Source of the DNA: G963663315 sp965116335
GTDB taxonomy: Bacteria; Pseudomonadota; Gammaproteobacteria; Arenicellales; Poriferihabitantaceae
Length of the DNA: 64,000 nt
Direction: 5' to 3'
Assembly (NCBI GenBank): GCA_965116335.1
Contig: OZ220677.1
Span: 62,001-126,000, forward strand
Part shown: in pieces, positions 33,085 through 42,737 of the stretch
Numbering within the stretch: the stretch's first letter is position 1
Layout of the letters: every line of letters starts with the position of its first letter
Notes under the pieces: generated by a model
The model's input: only the letters and a program-made list of their open reading frames with translations
The model's database searches: none
Told to the model about the DNA's origin: nothing
Program-made: the position numbers and the translations under genes

Positions 33085-35277
33085 TTATCCACCGGACAGG
33101 GAGTTCTCATTACTGAACCGCTTCGCATAGTGCTCGAAATCCAGCAATATCCTGGCTCCCTCAATCAGAAGCGGGTCCGACTGGTCGACGGAAGAGTCAC
33201 CCGATCCTGCAAGGTTGTCGTTTTGCTCTCGTTCGGCTTGTTCCAGTGATTCAACTGTCGGCAACGTTTTTTGACCGGACCCGGCGCGCCGGGCGTTTTC
33301 CAGCTCCAGCCGCTTCTGGTCCCGCACTGTTCTCAACTGTTGACGTTTCTCCTGAGACAGGGGAACGGTTTTCATTTGCCGGATACTGCGGTTGATTGAG
33401 TCCACCTCCCGGAAGTAGGTGAACTCCGGGTCGTCTCTTGCCCGATTGCGATGCAGGGAGGTGACCCGGTCCAGCAAACGGGAATCCGACTGGTGTCGAA
33501 AAGGCTCGAATGCGACCGATCCAATCTGGCGCCAGGGAATGGCGCTGTCATTCGCGCGTTCACCGGAGCGGTCGTCAATCTCACTGAAATCCCAGGTAAT
33601 ATCTGGAATGACTCCGCGATACTGGGTGCTGTCGCCGTTGACTCGGAAGAATTGGGCAATGGTCATTTTGAGTTGCCCGAGGTCTACCTCCGAGTCATGG
33701 TGGTGGTTCAGATTGACCAGGGTCTGGACGGTGCCTTTGCCGAAAGTTGGTTCGCCGAGGATCAGGCCGCGATTATAGTCCTGAATGGCTCCGGCGAAGA
33801 TTTCAGAAGCGCTGGCACTATGACGATCAACCAGTACTGCAAGCGGGCCATCGTACAGGATTGCCGGATCCGGGTCGCGGTCTATCTGGGTGCCGTCGCT
33901 GAATTTGACCTGGACAACCGGGCCCTTGCGAATGAATAGTCCGGTCAATGAGATGGCCTCGTCGAGCGAGCCTCCGCCATTACCCCGTAAATCCATGATC
34001 AGACCATCCGTGTTTTCAGATTCAAGCCCGGCCAACAGTCTTTTGACATCGCGGGTAGTGCTTCGGTAATCCGGGTTGTTGATATTCCTGCCATTGAAAT
34101 CGGTGTAGAACGAAGGCAGTTGAATCACGCCCACTCTGGACGTCCCGTTTTCGGCAGGAATGTCGATAATCTGGCTGCTTGCGGCCTGTTCCTCCAGTTT
34201 TATTTCATCCCGGATGATGAAGATTGTCTCCGATCCGCTGTCCAGGCCATTTTCGGCAGGAAGTACCTCCAGAATGACGGTGGAACCCTTCGGCCCCCGG
34301 ATCAGTGATACAACATCGTCGAGCCGCCAGCCGATGACATCAACGATCTCCTCATTTTCCTGCCCGACTCCGATAATCCGGTCGCCGGAATCCAGTTTCC
34401 CGGACTGCTCCGCAGGGCCTCCGGCAATGACTCTCCTGATTTCTGTGAATTCGTTGTCGCTCTGCAGGACCGCGCCGATTCCCTCCAGTGACAATCGCAT
34501 CTGGATATTGAAATTTTCGGCTCCCCGCGGAGAGTGATACAAGGTATAGGGTTCAATACCTGAAAGCCAGGAGTTGATGAAGCTCTGGAATACATCTTCG
34601 CTTTTCAACTGTCTGGTTCTTCGTGCGATGTGAATATATCGGTTGGTCAGGGTTTCCTGAATCTCATCGTCCGGTTTTTTTGACAGGCGTAGGTTAATTA
34701 TGTCGTTTTTGATACGCTTGCGCCAGTTGTCGTTCAGCTGCTCGACAGTCTGTGCCCAGGGGGCATCTTCGGAGTCCAGCAGATATTCTTCATCAAGGGT
34801 GAAGTCGAAGGGTTGGCCCAGTCTTTCAACAGCAAATTCGATTCGCTGATTCACTCTTTCCCGGTATATCCTGAAAATCGCATAGGCCGGTTTCAGGAAG
34901 CTGTTTCTGATATAGTCGTCAAATTCATGTTCCAGAGCTTCGATCTGGTCAATATCCTCCTGCAGAAAATAACTTTTTGCCGGGTCCAGCCGATTGATGT
35001 AGTTCTCCAGAATTTTCTCGGAAAATTGGTCATCGAGAGAGGTGCGATGGAAGTGCCGGGTGTTGACGAGAGCATTGATCAGAGTCGTTATGGTCGCCTG
35101 CGTGGACAGATTCTCTGGCAATTCCGTCTGTTCGAGCTCGCTCAGTACAGAAGCTGCGGAATTGACAACAAGGAGCAGGCCCGCGAGGCCTGACATCAAC
35201 AGAATTTTAAGGTATTTGGAGATCATCTCTGGATTGGGGAAACTCTGCGTTGCGGTTAGGTCTTCCTGGTCTATCAT
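33085..35277 (-). CDS. prc: Tail-specific carboxy-terminal protease Prc
   Basis: About 730 residues. A hydrophobic export segment (YLKILLMSGLAGLLLVVNSA), helical N-domain, PDZ domain (GGPAEQSGKLDSGDRIIGVG) and S41 peptidase domain with catalytic Ser in DRHSASASEIFAGAI and Lys in GEPTFGKGTVQTL. The C-terminal DUF3340-type region ends DFEHYAKRF. It degrades misfolded or tagged periplasmic proteins and trims peptidoglycan enzymes. The ATG at 35277 overlaps the upstream gene's TGA (ATGA); ATG at 35226 would give a more standard signal peptide. Confidence 0.93.
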   Translation of the reverse strand: MIDQEDLTATQSFPNPEMISKYLKILLMSGLAGLLLVVNSAASVLSELEQTELPENLSTQATITTLINALVNTRHFHRTSLDDQFSEKILENYINRLDPAKSYFLQEDIDQIEALEHEFDDYIRNSFLKPAYAIFRIYRERVNQRIEFAVERLGQPFDFTLDEEYLLDSEDAPWAQTVEQLNDNWRKRIKNDIINLRLSKKPDDEIQETLTNRYIHIARRTRQLKSEDVFQSFINSWLSGIEPYTLYHSPRGAENFNIQMRLSLEGIGAVLQSDNEFTEIRRVIAGGPAEQSGKLDSGDRIIGVGQENEEIVDVIGWRLDDVVSLIRGPKGSTVILEVLPAENGLDSGSETIFIIRDEIKLEEQAASSQIIDIPAENGTSRVGVIQLPSFYTDFNGRNINNPDYRSTTRDVKRLLAGLESENTDGLIMDLRGNGGGSLDEAISLTGLFIRKGPVVQVKFSDGTQIDRDPDPAILYDGPLAVLVDRHSASASEIFAGAIQDYNRGLILGEPTFGKGTVQTLVNLNHHHDSEVDLGQLKMTIAQFFRVNGDSTQYRGVIPDITWDFSEIDDRSGERANDSAIPWRQIGSVAFEPFRHQSDSRLLDRVTSLHRNRARDDPEFTYFREVDSINRSIRQMKTVPLSQEKRQQLRTVRDQKRLELENARRAGSGQKTLPTVESLEQAEREQNDNLAGSGDSSVDQSDPLLIEGARILLDFEHYAKRFSNENSLSGG

Positions 35278-36215
35278 ATCATTCTCAAACTCCACAAACC
35301 AATGCTGAGGCTGTCCCGGTCTGCCCCGGTCGCCGATAGATGTTCTGTGCAGACCAGGCTGAGACCGCACTGTTGTGCCCATTGCGAAATTGACTGCGGG
35401 GATATCCCCAGCCGACGGTGGGCATGTTTCTCCCTCAGGAATTCGAGGTCATGGGGGAGAAAGTCGACGACAATCAATTGCCCGCCCGTCCGCAATACTC
35501 TGGCCGCTTCCCGTATAATTTCATCTGGCCTGTCCAGGTAATGCAATACCTGATGGATGGTGATGGCATCGACAGAGTTGTCTTTAAGGCTCAGATTACC
35601 GATGTCCTGATGGCGCACCGAGCAATTCCTGGCGCCTGCCGTATCGAGGTTGGAGCGGGCCAGCATCAGCATCTCCCGGGTCATATCAATGCCGATTCCC
35701 TTCTTGATGTAGGGGGAGAATATTTCGAGTATTCTCCCGGTTCCGGTGCCCAGATCAAGGAACAGGTCGGGGCGCTCGATCTCCAGACAATCAATCAGCT
35801 TTTTCTCAACATAGCTATCCGGTATCGCGAGTCTTCGTATGGTATCCCATTCTGCCGCATTTTTGCTGAAATATTCTGCGGCCATTGCCGCATTCCGACT
35901 TTTGATCTTTTGCAGTTTTTGCTGATCGCGGGTAATATCGATATCCTGCTTGTCAATCAGCTCCAGAGCAGATGAGATCAATTCAGCCATTGTCCCGCTG
36001 TCTGTGAGCCGGTGAAAGACCCATGCGCCTTCCGGGTAACGCTGCACCAATCCGGCGTCACACAGTAGTTTCAGATGGCGGCTGACTCGTGGTTGGCTCT
36101 GTTGCAGTATTTCCATTAACTCGGAAACGGTCAACTCGCTGTCACGCAGAACCGACAGTATGCGTAATCGAGTGATTTCAGCGGCGGCGCGAAGTGCGGT
36201 AAGCAGAGGTCTCAT
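35274..36215 (-). CDS. ArsR-type transcriptional regulator fused to SAM-dependent methyltransferase
   Basis: 313 residues. N-terminal winged helix (RLRILSVLRDSELTVSELMEIL, QSQPRVSRHLKLLCDAGLV) without the cysteine metal box, then a class I methyltransferase with motif I FLDLGTGTGRILEIF and VLRTGGQLIVVDFLPH. In other proteobacteria this fusion sits near methionine/SAM-cycle genes and may sense S-adenosyl compounds; here it is divergent from pstS and overlaps prc by 4 bp. It may bind the 36218-36307 control region. Function inferred only. Confidence 0.8.
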   Translation of the reverse strand: MRPLLTALRAAAEITRLRILSVLRDSELTVSELMEILQQSQPRVSRHLKLLCDAGLVQRYPEGAWVFHRLTDSGTMAELISSALELIDKQDIDITRDQQKLQKIKSRNAAMAAEYFSKNAAEWDTIRRLAIPDSYVEKKLIDCLEIERPDLFLDLGTGTGRILEIFSPYIKKGIGIDMTREMLMLARSNLDTAGARNCSVRHQDIGNLSLKDNSVDAITIHQVLHYLDRPDEIIREAARVLRTGGQLIVVDFLPHDLEFLREKHAHRRLGISPQSISQWAQQCGLSLVCTEHLSATGADRDSLSIGLWSLRMI

Positions 36216-36217
36216 GT

Positions 36218-36307
36218 GTCGGTATTCTGGATATATATCATATAAAAAGATATATATATCAATTTATATTGTTTTATATGGTTAATTGCCCACTGCATAA
36301 TCTGCCA
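36218..36307. promoter_or_regulatory. pstS control region, homologous to the amt control region
   Basis: 90 bp matching 43674-43763 without gaps, 74 of 90 identical by hand count. It contains an AT-rich dyad-like block (about 36231-36260), two direct TTTATAT repeats ten bases apart (36263-36269, 36273-36279) and an extended -10 TGCATAAT ending 36301. The repeats overlap the -35 position, as with OmpR/PhoB-type activators. Confidence 0.7.
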
Positions 36308-36355
36308 CTTCCAAACTACTTTACTTAATCGATCAACTAACTGTGGAGGTATTCC

Positions 36356-37396
36356 ATGTTAAAAAGTGTTATCCCGGTCGTTTTGGCAACCGTTATCGCC
36401 GGTACGGGTTCTGCCCAGGCTTCCCGCGATTATATCCAGATTGTCGGGTCATCGACAGTTTATCCGTTCGCGACGGTGGTGGCGGAAAAATTCGGTAGAA
36501 TCAGCGGATTCAAGACCCCCATTATCGAATCAACCGGTTCGGGCGGCGGCATGAAACTGTTTTGTGACGGAGTGGGCGAATCGTACCCGGACATTACCAA
36601 TTCGTCCCGTCGAATCAAATCTTCGGAATTTGAGAAATGCCAGGCCAATGGCGTGAAAGACGTGATCGAAGTCAAGGTCGGTTACGATGGCATCGTACTG
36701 GGTAATTCCAACGAGGTTGATCAACTGGAATTGACCCTGAAGGATATTTTCCTGGCGCTGGCCAAAGACGTTCCGAATCCCGACGGCAGCGAATCCACCG
36801 TACCGAACCCTTATTCCACCTGGAAAGAGGTCAACGCGGCGTTGCCGGATTCGGAAATAGAAGTACTGGGGCCGCCTCCTACATCGGGCACCCGTGACGC
36901 CTTTGCCGAGCTTGCTCTGGAAGGCGGCTGCAAGACATTCGACTGGATCAAGGCTCTGAAAAAGAAGGACAAAAACATGTACAAGTCGCTGTGCCATACG
37001 GTTCGTGAAGACGGGGCTTATGTGGAGGCCGGGGAAAATGACAACCTGATCGTGCAAAAGCTGCGGGAAAACGAAAAGGCGCTCGGCGTGTTCGGTTTCA
37101 GCTTTCTGGACCAGAACTCGGATGTCATCCAGGGTTCACTGATTGATGGTGTTCCGCCTGAGTTCGAGGCGATTGCGGATGGTTCATATCCGGTTTCACG
37201 CCCGCTTTACTTCTATGCCAAAAAAGCGCATGTCGGCCTGACTCCGGGTATTGCCGAATTCATGGCGGAGTTTACGGACGAAGCGGCTTTTGGAGAAGAA
37301 GGCTATCTGGTGGACAAGGGGTTGATCCCGATGCCGCCCAGCGAAAGAGAAAAATTCCGCTCCGATACGGCTAATCTGACTCCACTTCAGATGTGA
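36356..37396 (+). CDS. pstS: Phosphate ABC transporter substrate-binding protein
   Basis: 346 residues with a signal peptide (PVVLATVIAGTGSAQA). DYIQIVGSSTVYPFATVVAEKF, STGSGGGMKLFCDG and PPPTSGTRDAFAELAL are PstS phosphate-binding segments. It delivers phosphate to PstCAB in the inner membrane. GGAGGT lies seven bases before the ATG. A strong terminator-like hairpin follows, which should make PstS more abundant than the permease. Confidence 0.95.
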   Translation: MLKSVIPVVLATVIAGTGSAQASRDYIQIVGSSTVYPFATVVAEKFGRISGFKTPIIESTGSGGGMKLFCDGVGESYPDITNSSRRIKSSEFEKCQANGVKDVIEVKVGYDGIVLGNSNEVDQLELTLKDIFLALAKDVPNPDGSESTVPNPYSTWKEVNAALPDSEIEVLGPPPTSGTRDAFAELALEGGCKTFDWIKALKKKDKNMYKSLCHTVREDGAYVEAGENDNLIVQKLRENEKALGVFGFSFLDQNSDVIQGSLIDGVPPEFEAIADGSYPVSRPLYFYAKKAHVGLTPGIAEFMAEFTDEAAFGEEGYLVDKGLIPMPPSEREKFRSDTANLTPLQM

Positions 37397-37427
37397 TATA
37401 TACTTCTAGTTCGCATCAGTGTATCAT

Positions 37428-37462
37428 GCGGCCACCTGATTCCAGGGTGGCCGCTTTTTTTT
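37428..37462 (+). terminator. Intrinsic terminator/attenuator between pstS and pstC
   Basis: Perfect 9-bp stem GCGGCCACC (37428-37436) with GGTGGCCGC (37446-37454), nine-base loop, followed by eight T. Partial read-through would allow pstCAB-phoU transcription at a lower level. Confidence 0.88.
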
Positions 37463-37485
37463 GAGAAAAAGGAAAACACAGTTAA

Positions 37486-38490
37486 ATGAGTATTCTGGTA
37501 CTGCTTTTTGTGTTTTTCATCCTGGCTCCGTGTCTGATGCTGATTGTATTGAGCCTGGCCAGGAAAAACCGGGTTTTAAGAAACCGGGTGGAAAGGGTGA
37601 TCAAGACTTTCTTGATTGCCTGTACCAGCATCGCCATCCTGACCACGGTCGGTATCGTCCTGTCGGTGTTGTTTGAGTCCATCCGGTTTTTCAAAGTTAT
37701 TCCGATCACCGACTTTCTGTTTGGTCTGGAGTGGTCCCCCCAGACCGCTATTCGTTCCGATCAGGTGGGATCGTCCGGCGCGTTTGGAGCCGTCCCCCTG
37801 TTCGCGGGCACTTTCCTGATTACCGGGATTGCAATGTGCATTGCGGTGCCATTCGGGTTGATGTCGGCCATTTACCTGTCGGAATACGCCAACCGGCACA
37901 TACGGACATTCGGCAAGCCTCTGCTTGAGATTCTGGCCGGCATTCCAACTGTGGTTTACGGTTTTTTCGCCGCTTTGACGGTTGCACCGATGATTCGCAA
38001 TTCACTCGAATCCTTCGGCATGAGTGTTTCCAGCGAAAGTGCTCTGGCGGCCGGGGTGGTTATGGGAGTCATGATTCTGCCGTTCGTGTCGTCGCTGTCG
38101 GATGATGTAATCAACGCCGTGCCCCAGGAATTGCGTGACGGTTCTTATGGACTCGGCGCGACCCGCTCGGAGACGATTCGCAGGGTGGTTTTGCCAGCCG
38201 CGCTACCGGGCATCGTCGGCAGTATTCTGCTGGCGGTTTCACGCGCAATCGGCGAGACCATGATCGTGGTAATGGCGGCGGGACTGGCGGCGAATCTGAC
38301 TGCCAACCCGTTCGAATCAGTCACCACGGTGACCGTGCAGATTGTCACCCTGCTGATCGGGGATCAGGAATTCGACAGTCCGAAAACCCTGGCGGCGTTC
38401 GCATTGGGACTGACCCTGTTCGTCATCACTCTGATTCTGAATGTCATTGCATTGAGAGTAGTCCGCAAATACAAGGAACAATACGAATGA
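37486..38490 (+). CDS. pstC: Phosphate ABC transporter permease PstC
   Basis: 334 residues. Six to seven membrane helices; binding-protein-dependent transport loop in AVPQELRDGSYGLGATRSETIRRVVLPAALPGI (EAA-type), and PFGLMSAIYLSEYAN and EILAGIPTVVYGFFA are PstC-typical. Partner of PstA in the inner-membrane channel. Its stop overlaps the pstA start by 4 bp (ATGA). Confidence 0.93.
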   Translation: MSILVLLFVFFILAPCLMLIVLSLARKNRVLRNRVERVIKTFLIACTSIAILTTVGIVLSVLFESIRFFKVIPITDFLFGLEWSPQTAIRSDQVGSSGAFGAVPLFAGTFLITGIAMCIAVPFGLMSAIYLSEYANRHIRTFGKPLLEILAGIPTVVYGFFAALTVAPMIRNSLESFGMSVSSESALAAGVVMGVMILPFVSSLSDDVINAVPQELRDGSYGLGATRSETIRRVVLPAALPGIVGSILLAVSRAIGETMIVVMAAGLAANLTANPFESVTTVTVQIVTLLIGDQEFDSPKTLAAFALGLTLFVITLILNVIALRVVRKYKEQYE

Positions 38491-39755
38491 CTCAGGTCGA
38501 GATCATCAAGGCGGGGCTGGCCAGGCGTTACGCGCGGGAAGCCCGATTCCGCCTGTACGGGCTGTGCTCCATTATTTGTGGGCTGGCCTTTCTGGTATTT
38601 TTGCTGGTTACCACTGGATCCAACGGCTATACTGCGTTGTTACAGACGCATATTGGTCTTGATATCCATCTCCTTGCAGAGGATTTCGGGGATGATCTGA
38701 GCCCGGAGTCATTGTCTGGAGCGGATTACTCTGGATTCATCAAGAAAGCACTTCGACAGACATTCCCGGAAGTGACCAGGCGCAAGGAGAAAAAAGCCCT
38801 CTACCGGATCATGAGTGGTGGGGCGCAATATCAATTGCGTGAGAAAATCATGGCAGATCCGTCTCTGATCGGCCAGCCGGTCACCTGGTGGCTGCTGGCC
38901 GATGACGAGGTGGATGTTTTTGTCAAGGGCCGGATTGACCGGGACATCCCGGAGAAGAACCGGCGGATCAAGGACATTACCATCGGATGGGTGGATCGGC
39001 TGGTGGAAGACGGCCGTGTGGAAAAGCGTTTCAATATACCGTTTTTCACAGCGGGAGATTCCCGTGAACCGGAGCAGGCGGGTATTTTCGGCGCCACGAT
39101 GGGGTCGATTTTCACCATACTGGTGACCATGTTGCTGGCTTTCCCGATCGGGGTTGCGGCTGCCATTTATCTACAGGAGTTTGCGCCGAAGAACCGGATA
39201 ACGGACCTGCTTGAGGTCAATATCAATAACCTGGCGGCAGTTCCGTCCATCATATTCGGATTGCTCGGTCTGGCTATTTTTATCAACGCCTTCGGTCTGC
39301 CACGTTCAGTGCCTCTGGTCGGCGGGATGGTGCTGGCGTTGATGACGCTGCCCACCATTATCATATCCAGTCGTGCCGCCCTGGGAGCCGTACCACCCAG
39401 CATTCGGGAAGCTGCACTTGGGCTGGGCGCTTCGCCGGTGCAGACTGTATTGCATCACGTGGTGCCACTGGCATTGCCGGGTATGTTGACCGGGACTATT
39501 ATCGGTCTGGCTCAGGCGCTGGGTGAATCGGCGCCTTTGCTGGTCATCGGCATGGTGGCGTTTATTGTTGATATTCCCGCAGGTCCGATGGACCCGTCTA
39601 CGGCGTTGCCGGTGCAGATCTACTTGTGGTCTGATAGCCCGGAACGCGCGTTTGTCGAACGTACCTCGGCTGCGATCATGGTTCTGCTCCTGTTCCTGAT
39701 CGCGGTCAATGGCCTGATTGTTCTGTTAAGAAAGAAGTTTGAACGTCGCTGGTAA
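38487..39755 (+). CDS. pstA: Phosphate ABC transporter permease PstA
   Basis: 422 residues, longer than E. coli PstA (about 296) because of an extended periplasmic insertion (about residues 45-200) between the first helix and the core, as seen in many marine gammaproteobacteria. Core marks: FPIGVAAAIYLQEFAP, NINNLAAVPSIIFGLLGL and REAALGLGASPVQTVLHHVVPLALPGM. Forms the channel with PstC. Confidence 0.93.
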   Translation: MTQVEIIKAGLARRYAREARFRLYGLCSIICGLAFLVFLLVTTGSNGYTALLQTHIGLDIHLLAEDFGDDLSPESLSGADYSGFIKKALRQTFPEVTRRKEKKALYRIMSGGAQYQLREKIMADPSLIGQPVTWWLLADDEVDVFVKGRIDRDIPEKNRRIKDITIGWVDRLVEDGRVEKRFNIPFFTAGDSREPEQAGIFGATMGSIFTILVTMLLAFPIGVAAAIYLQEFAPKNRITDLLEVNINNLAAVPSIIFGLLGLAIFINAFGLPRSVPLVGGMVLALMTLPTIIISSRAALGAVPPSIREAALGLGASPVQTVLHHVVPLALPGMLTGTIIGLAQALGESAPLLVIGMVAFIVDIPAGPMDPSTALPVQIYLWSDSPERAFVERTSAAIMVLLLFLIAVNGLIVLLRKKFERRW

Positions 39756-39777
39756 TACTTATCCCCGATATGACACT

Positions 39778-40671
39778 ATGAATACTCACACATTGACTGA
39801 CAGCACAGACGACATGAATACGTCACCACAGAGCCACAAGCCAGCCGTTGACCCTGATTTTGATGATCCGGTTGTGAATCCTGATTTCGAGACGTTTGGT
39901 GATATTCATGTCGAAAATCCGGCAATGACCAGCCGCAATGTGAATGTGTCTTATGGTGACAAGCAGGCTATTTTCAATGTATCCCTTGATGTCGCGAAGA
40001 ACGAGGTGATTGCGATGATTGGCCCGTCCGGGTGCGGGAAATCCACCTTTCTGCGTTGTCTGAACCGGATGAATGACACGATTGAAGGGTGCAAGGTATC
40101 CGGCAGCATCAAACTGCACGGTGAGGATGTCTACAGCAAGGACATGGATGTGGTCCTGCTTCGCGCCCGAGTCGGCATTGTCTTTCAAAAGCCCAATCCG
40201 TTCCCGAAATCGTTATATGAAAACGTGGCCTACGGAGTCAAGCTGCATGGGTTGGCGAGTAGCAAATCCGAGCTGGATGATATGGTAGAAAACAGTCTGC
40301 GTAGGGCAGATTTGTGGAAAGAGGTTTCCGACAGGCTGGACAAGCCCGGAACCGGCCTGTCGGGCGGTCAGCAACAGAGGTTGTGCATTGCGCGGGCCAT
40401 TGCTATCCGCCCCGAGATCATTCTGATGGATGAACCCTGTTCCGCTCTGGACCCGATTGCCACGGCCGCCATTGAAGAGTTAATCGACGAGTTGAGAAAG
40501 CAATATTCAATCTGTATCGTGACTCACTCCATGCAACAGGCAGCCCGGGTTTCACAGAGGACAGCCTATTTCCACCTGGGCCGATTGATCGAAGTCGGCC
40601 CCACCGGCACTATCTTCACCAACCCCCGACACCGGTTGACAGAGGGCTATATCACCGGACGTTTCGGATGA
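39778..40671 (+). CDS. pstB: Phosphate ABC transporter ATPase
   Basis: 297 residues. Walker A MIGPSGCGKSTFLRCLNRMND, Q-loop VFQKPNPFPKS, signature LSGGQQQRLCIARAIA, Walker B ILMDEPCSALDPIAT and switch His VTHSMQQAAR. The first 45 residues are an acidic extension before TSRNVNVSYG and are not usual. ATG at 39778 chosen; another at 39811 would shorten the extension. Confidence 0.95.
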   Translation: MNTHTLTDSTDDMNTSPQSHKPAVDPDFDDPVVNPDFETFGDIHVENPAMTSRNVNVSYGDKQAIFNVSLDVAKNEVIAMIGPSGCGKSTFLRCLNRMNDTIEGCKVSGSIKLHGEDVYSKDMDVVLLRARVGIVFQKPNPFPKSLYENVAYGVKLHGLASSKSELDDMVENSLRRADLWKEVSDRLDKPGTGLSGGQQQRLCIARAIAIRPEIILMDEPCSALDPIATAAIEELIDELRKQYSICIVTHSMQQAARVSQRTAYFHLGRLIEVGPTGTIFTNPRHRLTEGYITGRFG

Positions 40672-40706
40672 CCGGGTTCGTTTCAATCGTTTAGCAGGAT
40701 TACACT

Positions 40707-41435
40707 ATGAGCATTCAAGGCGACAGACACATTTTCAAGCGTTTTGATAAGGAAATGCAATATCTGCATGATTTAGTTATACAAATGGGGCGGCTTGCGG
40801 TGAGCCAGCTGAATGACTCGCTGGATACGCTGCAATCCGAGAATCCGGGGAAGGCGCATGAGGTTATCAAAAACGACAAAAAGCTGAATGATCTCGATTT
40901 GCGGGCGGATGATGAGATTATCCGCCTGATTGCGTTGCGCCAACCCGTTGCCAAAGATTTGCGAGTACTGATCTCGGTCGGGAAAATTGTTGCGGAACTG
41001 GAGCGTGCGGGTGATGAAGCTCGCAAAATTGCCGGCCTGACTATTCGCTTTTTCGAATCTGGTCAAAAACCACCGAGCGATGAGATATTGCAGGATATTT
41101 ATTCCCTGTCTGGTTATGTGATCAATATGCTGGAGACAGCCATGCGGGCTTTTGATGACCTGAATCTGGAGCTTGCGGCAAATGTTCTGACCGAGAGCGA
41201 GCAGTTGGATAATCAACTGAAATCAATACTGCGGCGTTTGAGCACATTTATCATGGAGGACTCCAGAAATGTCGGTCATTTTGTGGATATTGTGCTGGGT
41301 ATCCGGGCGCTCGAACGGTTCGGTGGACATAGCAGTAACATAGCCGGGCATATTGTGTTTCTGGAAAAAGGCGTTGATGTGCGCCATACAGACGACAAAA
41401 CCATTTTGCGCAACATCCGGGATGTGGATACATAG
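40707..41435 (+). CDS. phoU: Phosphate transport system regulator PhoU
   Basis: 242 residues in two PhoU helical repeats, with LDLRADDEIIRLIALRQPVAKDLR and ELERAGDEARKIAGL in the first and ALERFGGHSSNIAGHIVFLEKG in the second. It links the Pst complex to the PhoR/PhoB signalling pair and lowers phosphate uptake in excess. phoB and phoR are not in the window. Confidence 0.95.
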   Translation: MSIQGDRHIFKRFDKEMQYLHDLVIQMGRLAVSQLNDSLDTLQSENPGKAHEVIKNDKKLNDLDLRADDEIIRLIALRQPVAKDLRVLISVGKIVAELERAGDEARKIAGLTIRFFESGQKPPSDEILQDIYSLSGYVINMLETAMRAFDDLNLELAANVLTESEQLDNQLKSILRRLSTFIMEDSRNVGHFVDIVLGIRALERFGGHSSNIAGHIVFLEKGVDVRHTDDKTILRNIRDVDT

Positions 41436-41448
41436 GTCGAAATGATGT

Positions 41449-41480
41449 TGTAGGGAAGGGTCTTGTACCCTCCCGCGAAT
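41449..41480. repeat. Dispersed palindromic repeat GGGAAGGGT/ACCCTCCC
   Basis: Single hairpin of the class found at 9217-9246, located 14 bases after phoU; it could act as a transcript-end hairpin, but no T-run follows. Confidence 0.75.
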
Positions 41481-41559
41481 GAAATGATTGGAACAGGTAT
41501 CAACAGTACCGGATACCGGGCATGCTATTATTGAGGCGAATTATAATGATCAACACACG

Positions 41560-42117
41560 ATGACTAAATCAAGAAAACATGTCCGGGAAGAACTTCTGGG
41601 TCTCTGCGCCCGCATTCAGTTATTAACAGCAGAATACGATGGTGTTGAAGGGTATCTGGGTGAGAGTTTCTGCGAAGATGAATTCGGTATGTGCAAGATG
41701 CCTCGGGTAAATAAAGGCATAGATGGTTATATTGGCGAGAAATCTGTTCAGGTAAAATTCAAATGGATTGATGAGAGCAACTTTAATACACGATATGTCA
41801 GTATTCCGCGAGACCCCGAATTTGATTTATTGATCGTGACATACGCGAGACCGGAAGATATGGATGTTCGTTTCCTCGGTATATGGAGTAAAGAAGATGT
41901 TTTGTCGGTAACCAAATTCCCGCGTAACAAGGTGAGTTCTTCTGGCAGGGCAGATTTGAAGAATCTGAGGAAACTCCCTTTGGCGGAACAAAGTCTGCCG
42001 TTTGAAATGCGGACGCCTAACCGCCTCACCGTTGAAACCCTCACCAAGAGTGAACGTGGCGAGGACCTGCACCGCTCTAAAGATGCTGAAACTCTGTTTA
42101 ATGACCTGAACATTTAG
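41560..42117 (+). CDS. Hypothetical protein, possible PD-(D/E)XK nuclease fold
   Basis: 185 residues, family not recognised. GIDGYIGEKSVQVKFKW (about residues 52-70) has a D-x(n)-Q/E-x-K layout like the catalytic core of PD-(D/E)XK nucleases, after an N-terminal helix (REELLGLCARIQLLTAEYDGVEGYLGE). The rest (FDLLIVTYARPEDMDVRFLGIW) would fit the following strands. No methyltransferase or partner is next to it, so it is an orphan. ATG at 41560 is preferred over an in-frame ATG at 41488 that lies near the repeat. Confidence 0.5.
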   Translation: MTKSRKHVREELLGLCARIQLLTAEYDGVEGYLGESFCEDEFGMCKMPRVNKGIDGYIGEKSVQVKFKWIDESNFNTRYVSIPRDPEFDLLIVTYARPEDMDVRFLGIWSKEDVLSVTKFPRNKVSSSGRADLKNLRKLPLAEQSLPFEMRTPNRLTVETLTKSERGEDLHRSKDAETLFNDLNI

Positions 42118-42232
42118 TGCGTACCCCGGTTTATTCCGGCCACGCTCAGTTTCAAGGACGTAATGCTATATCATCGAGTCGCGCCCGGTCGGGCTATATG
42201 CAACCAAGAACTACAAGCAGGGAAATAGAGTC

Positions 42233-42457
42233 ATGAAAATCTTCAACGAAGGCAATGCGCCTTGGCTTATAGTCGTTTTCATTCTTTTCTGGTTTGTGGC
42301 GGGCACTGGACCACTGATCGTTCATATCGTCTGGTGCATCCAGACAGCATCGGAAACCGGTTCTGCCATTGCTTTGTTGATCGTCGGGCTGTTGTTCTTT
42401 CCGGTGGGGTGGATACATGGGATGAGCATCATTCTGGGGTTTGGCGGGTGGTTGTGA
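42233..42457 (+). CDS. Small two-helix membrane protein, hypothetical
   Basis: 74 residues with two hydrophobic helices (WLIVVFILFWFVAGTGPLIVH and SAIALLIVGLLFFPVGWI) and a short loop. A GGGAAAT sequence lies about eight bases before the ATG. No recognised family. The 280 bases after it (42458-42737) contain no convincing gene. Confidence 0.45.
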   Translation: MKIFNEGNAPWLIVVFILFWFVAGTGPLIVHIVWCIQTASETGSAIALLIVGLLFFPVGWIHGMSIILGFGGWL

Positions 42458-42737
42458 GTCAAGTCCCTATCCGAGTAAAAAATAAAATCACGGAAGGTTC
42501 GTTGATTAAACCAGAGTTTTACTCAATGCACGTGACCAACCCCCGCGGTGGGCAGAAAGTGTCTCCCGTATATGTTCGGGCGAGAAAACCCGGAGTTTAT
42601 GGAACTTTTCTCCACAAAAACTGTTGGAAAGACTCGAAATTTAGTGGCAAAGAATCGCACAGGCCTGTACAAAAAGTCTCCTCACTTGGAGGAGGAACAT
42701 TCTGTACGATTAAAAAGATGTCGGTAGCGGGCGCTTG

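Noticed and set aside
42458..42737. Extended frame ending near 42750 after the small membrane protein gene
   Set aside because: It starts inside the membrane-protein gene in another frame, has no ribosome site and no recognisable domain.
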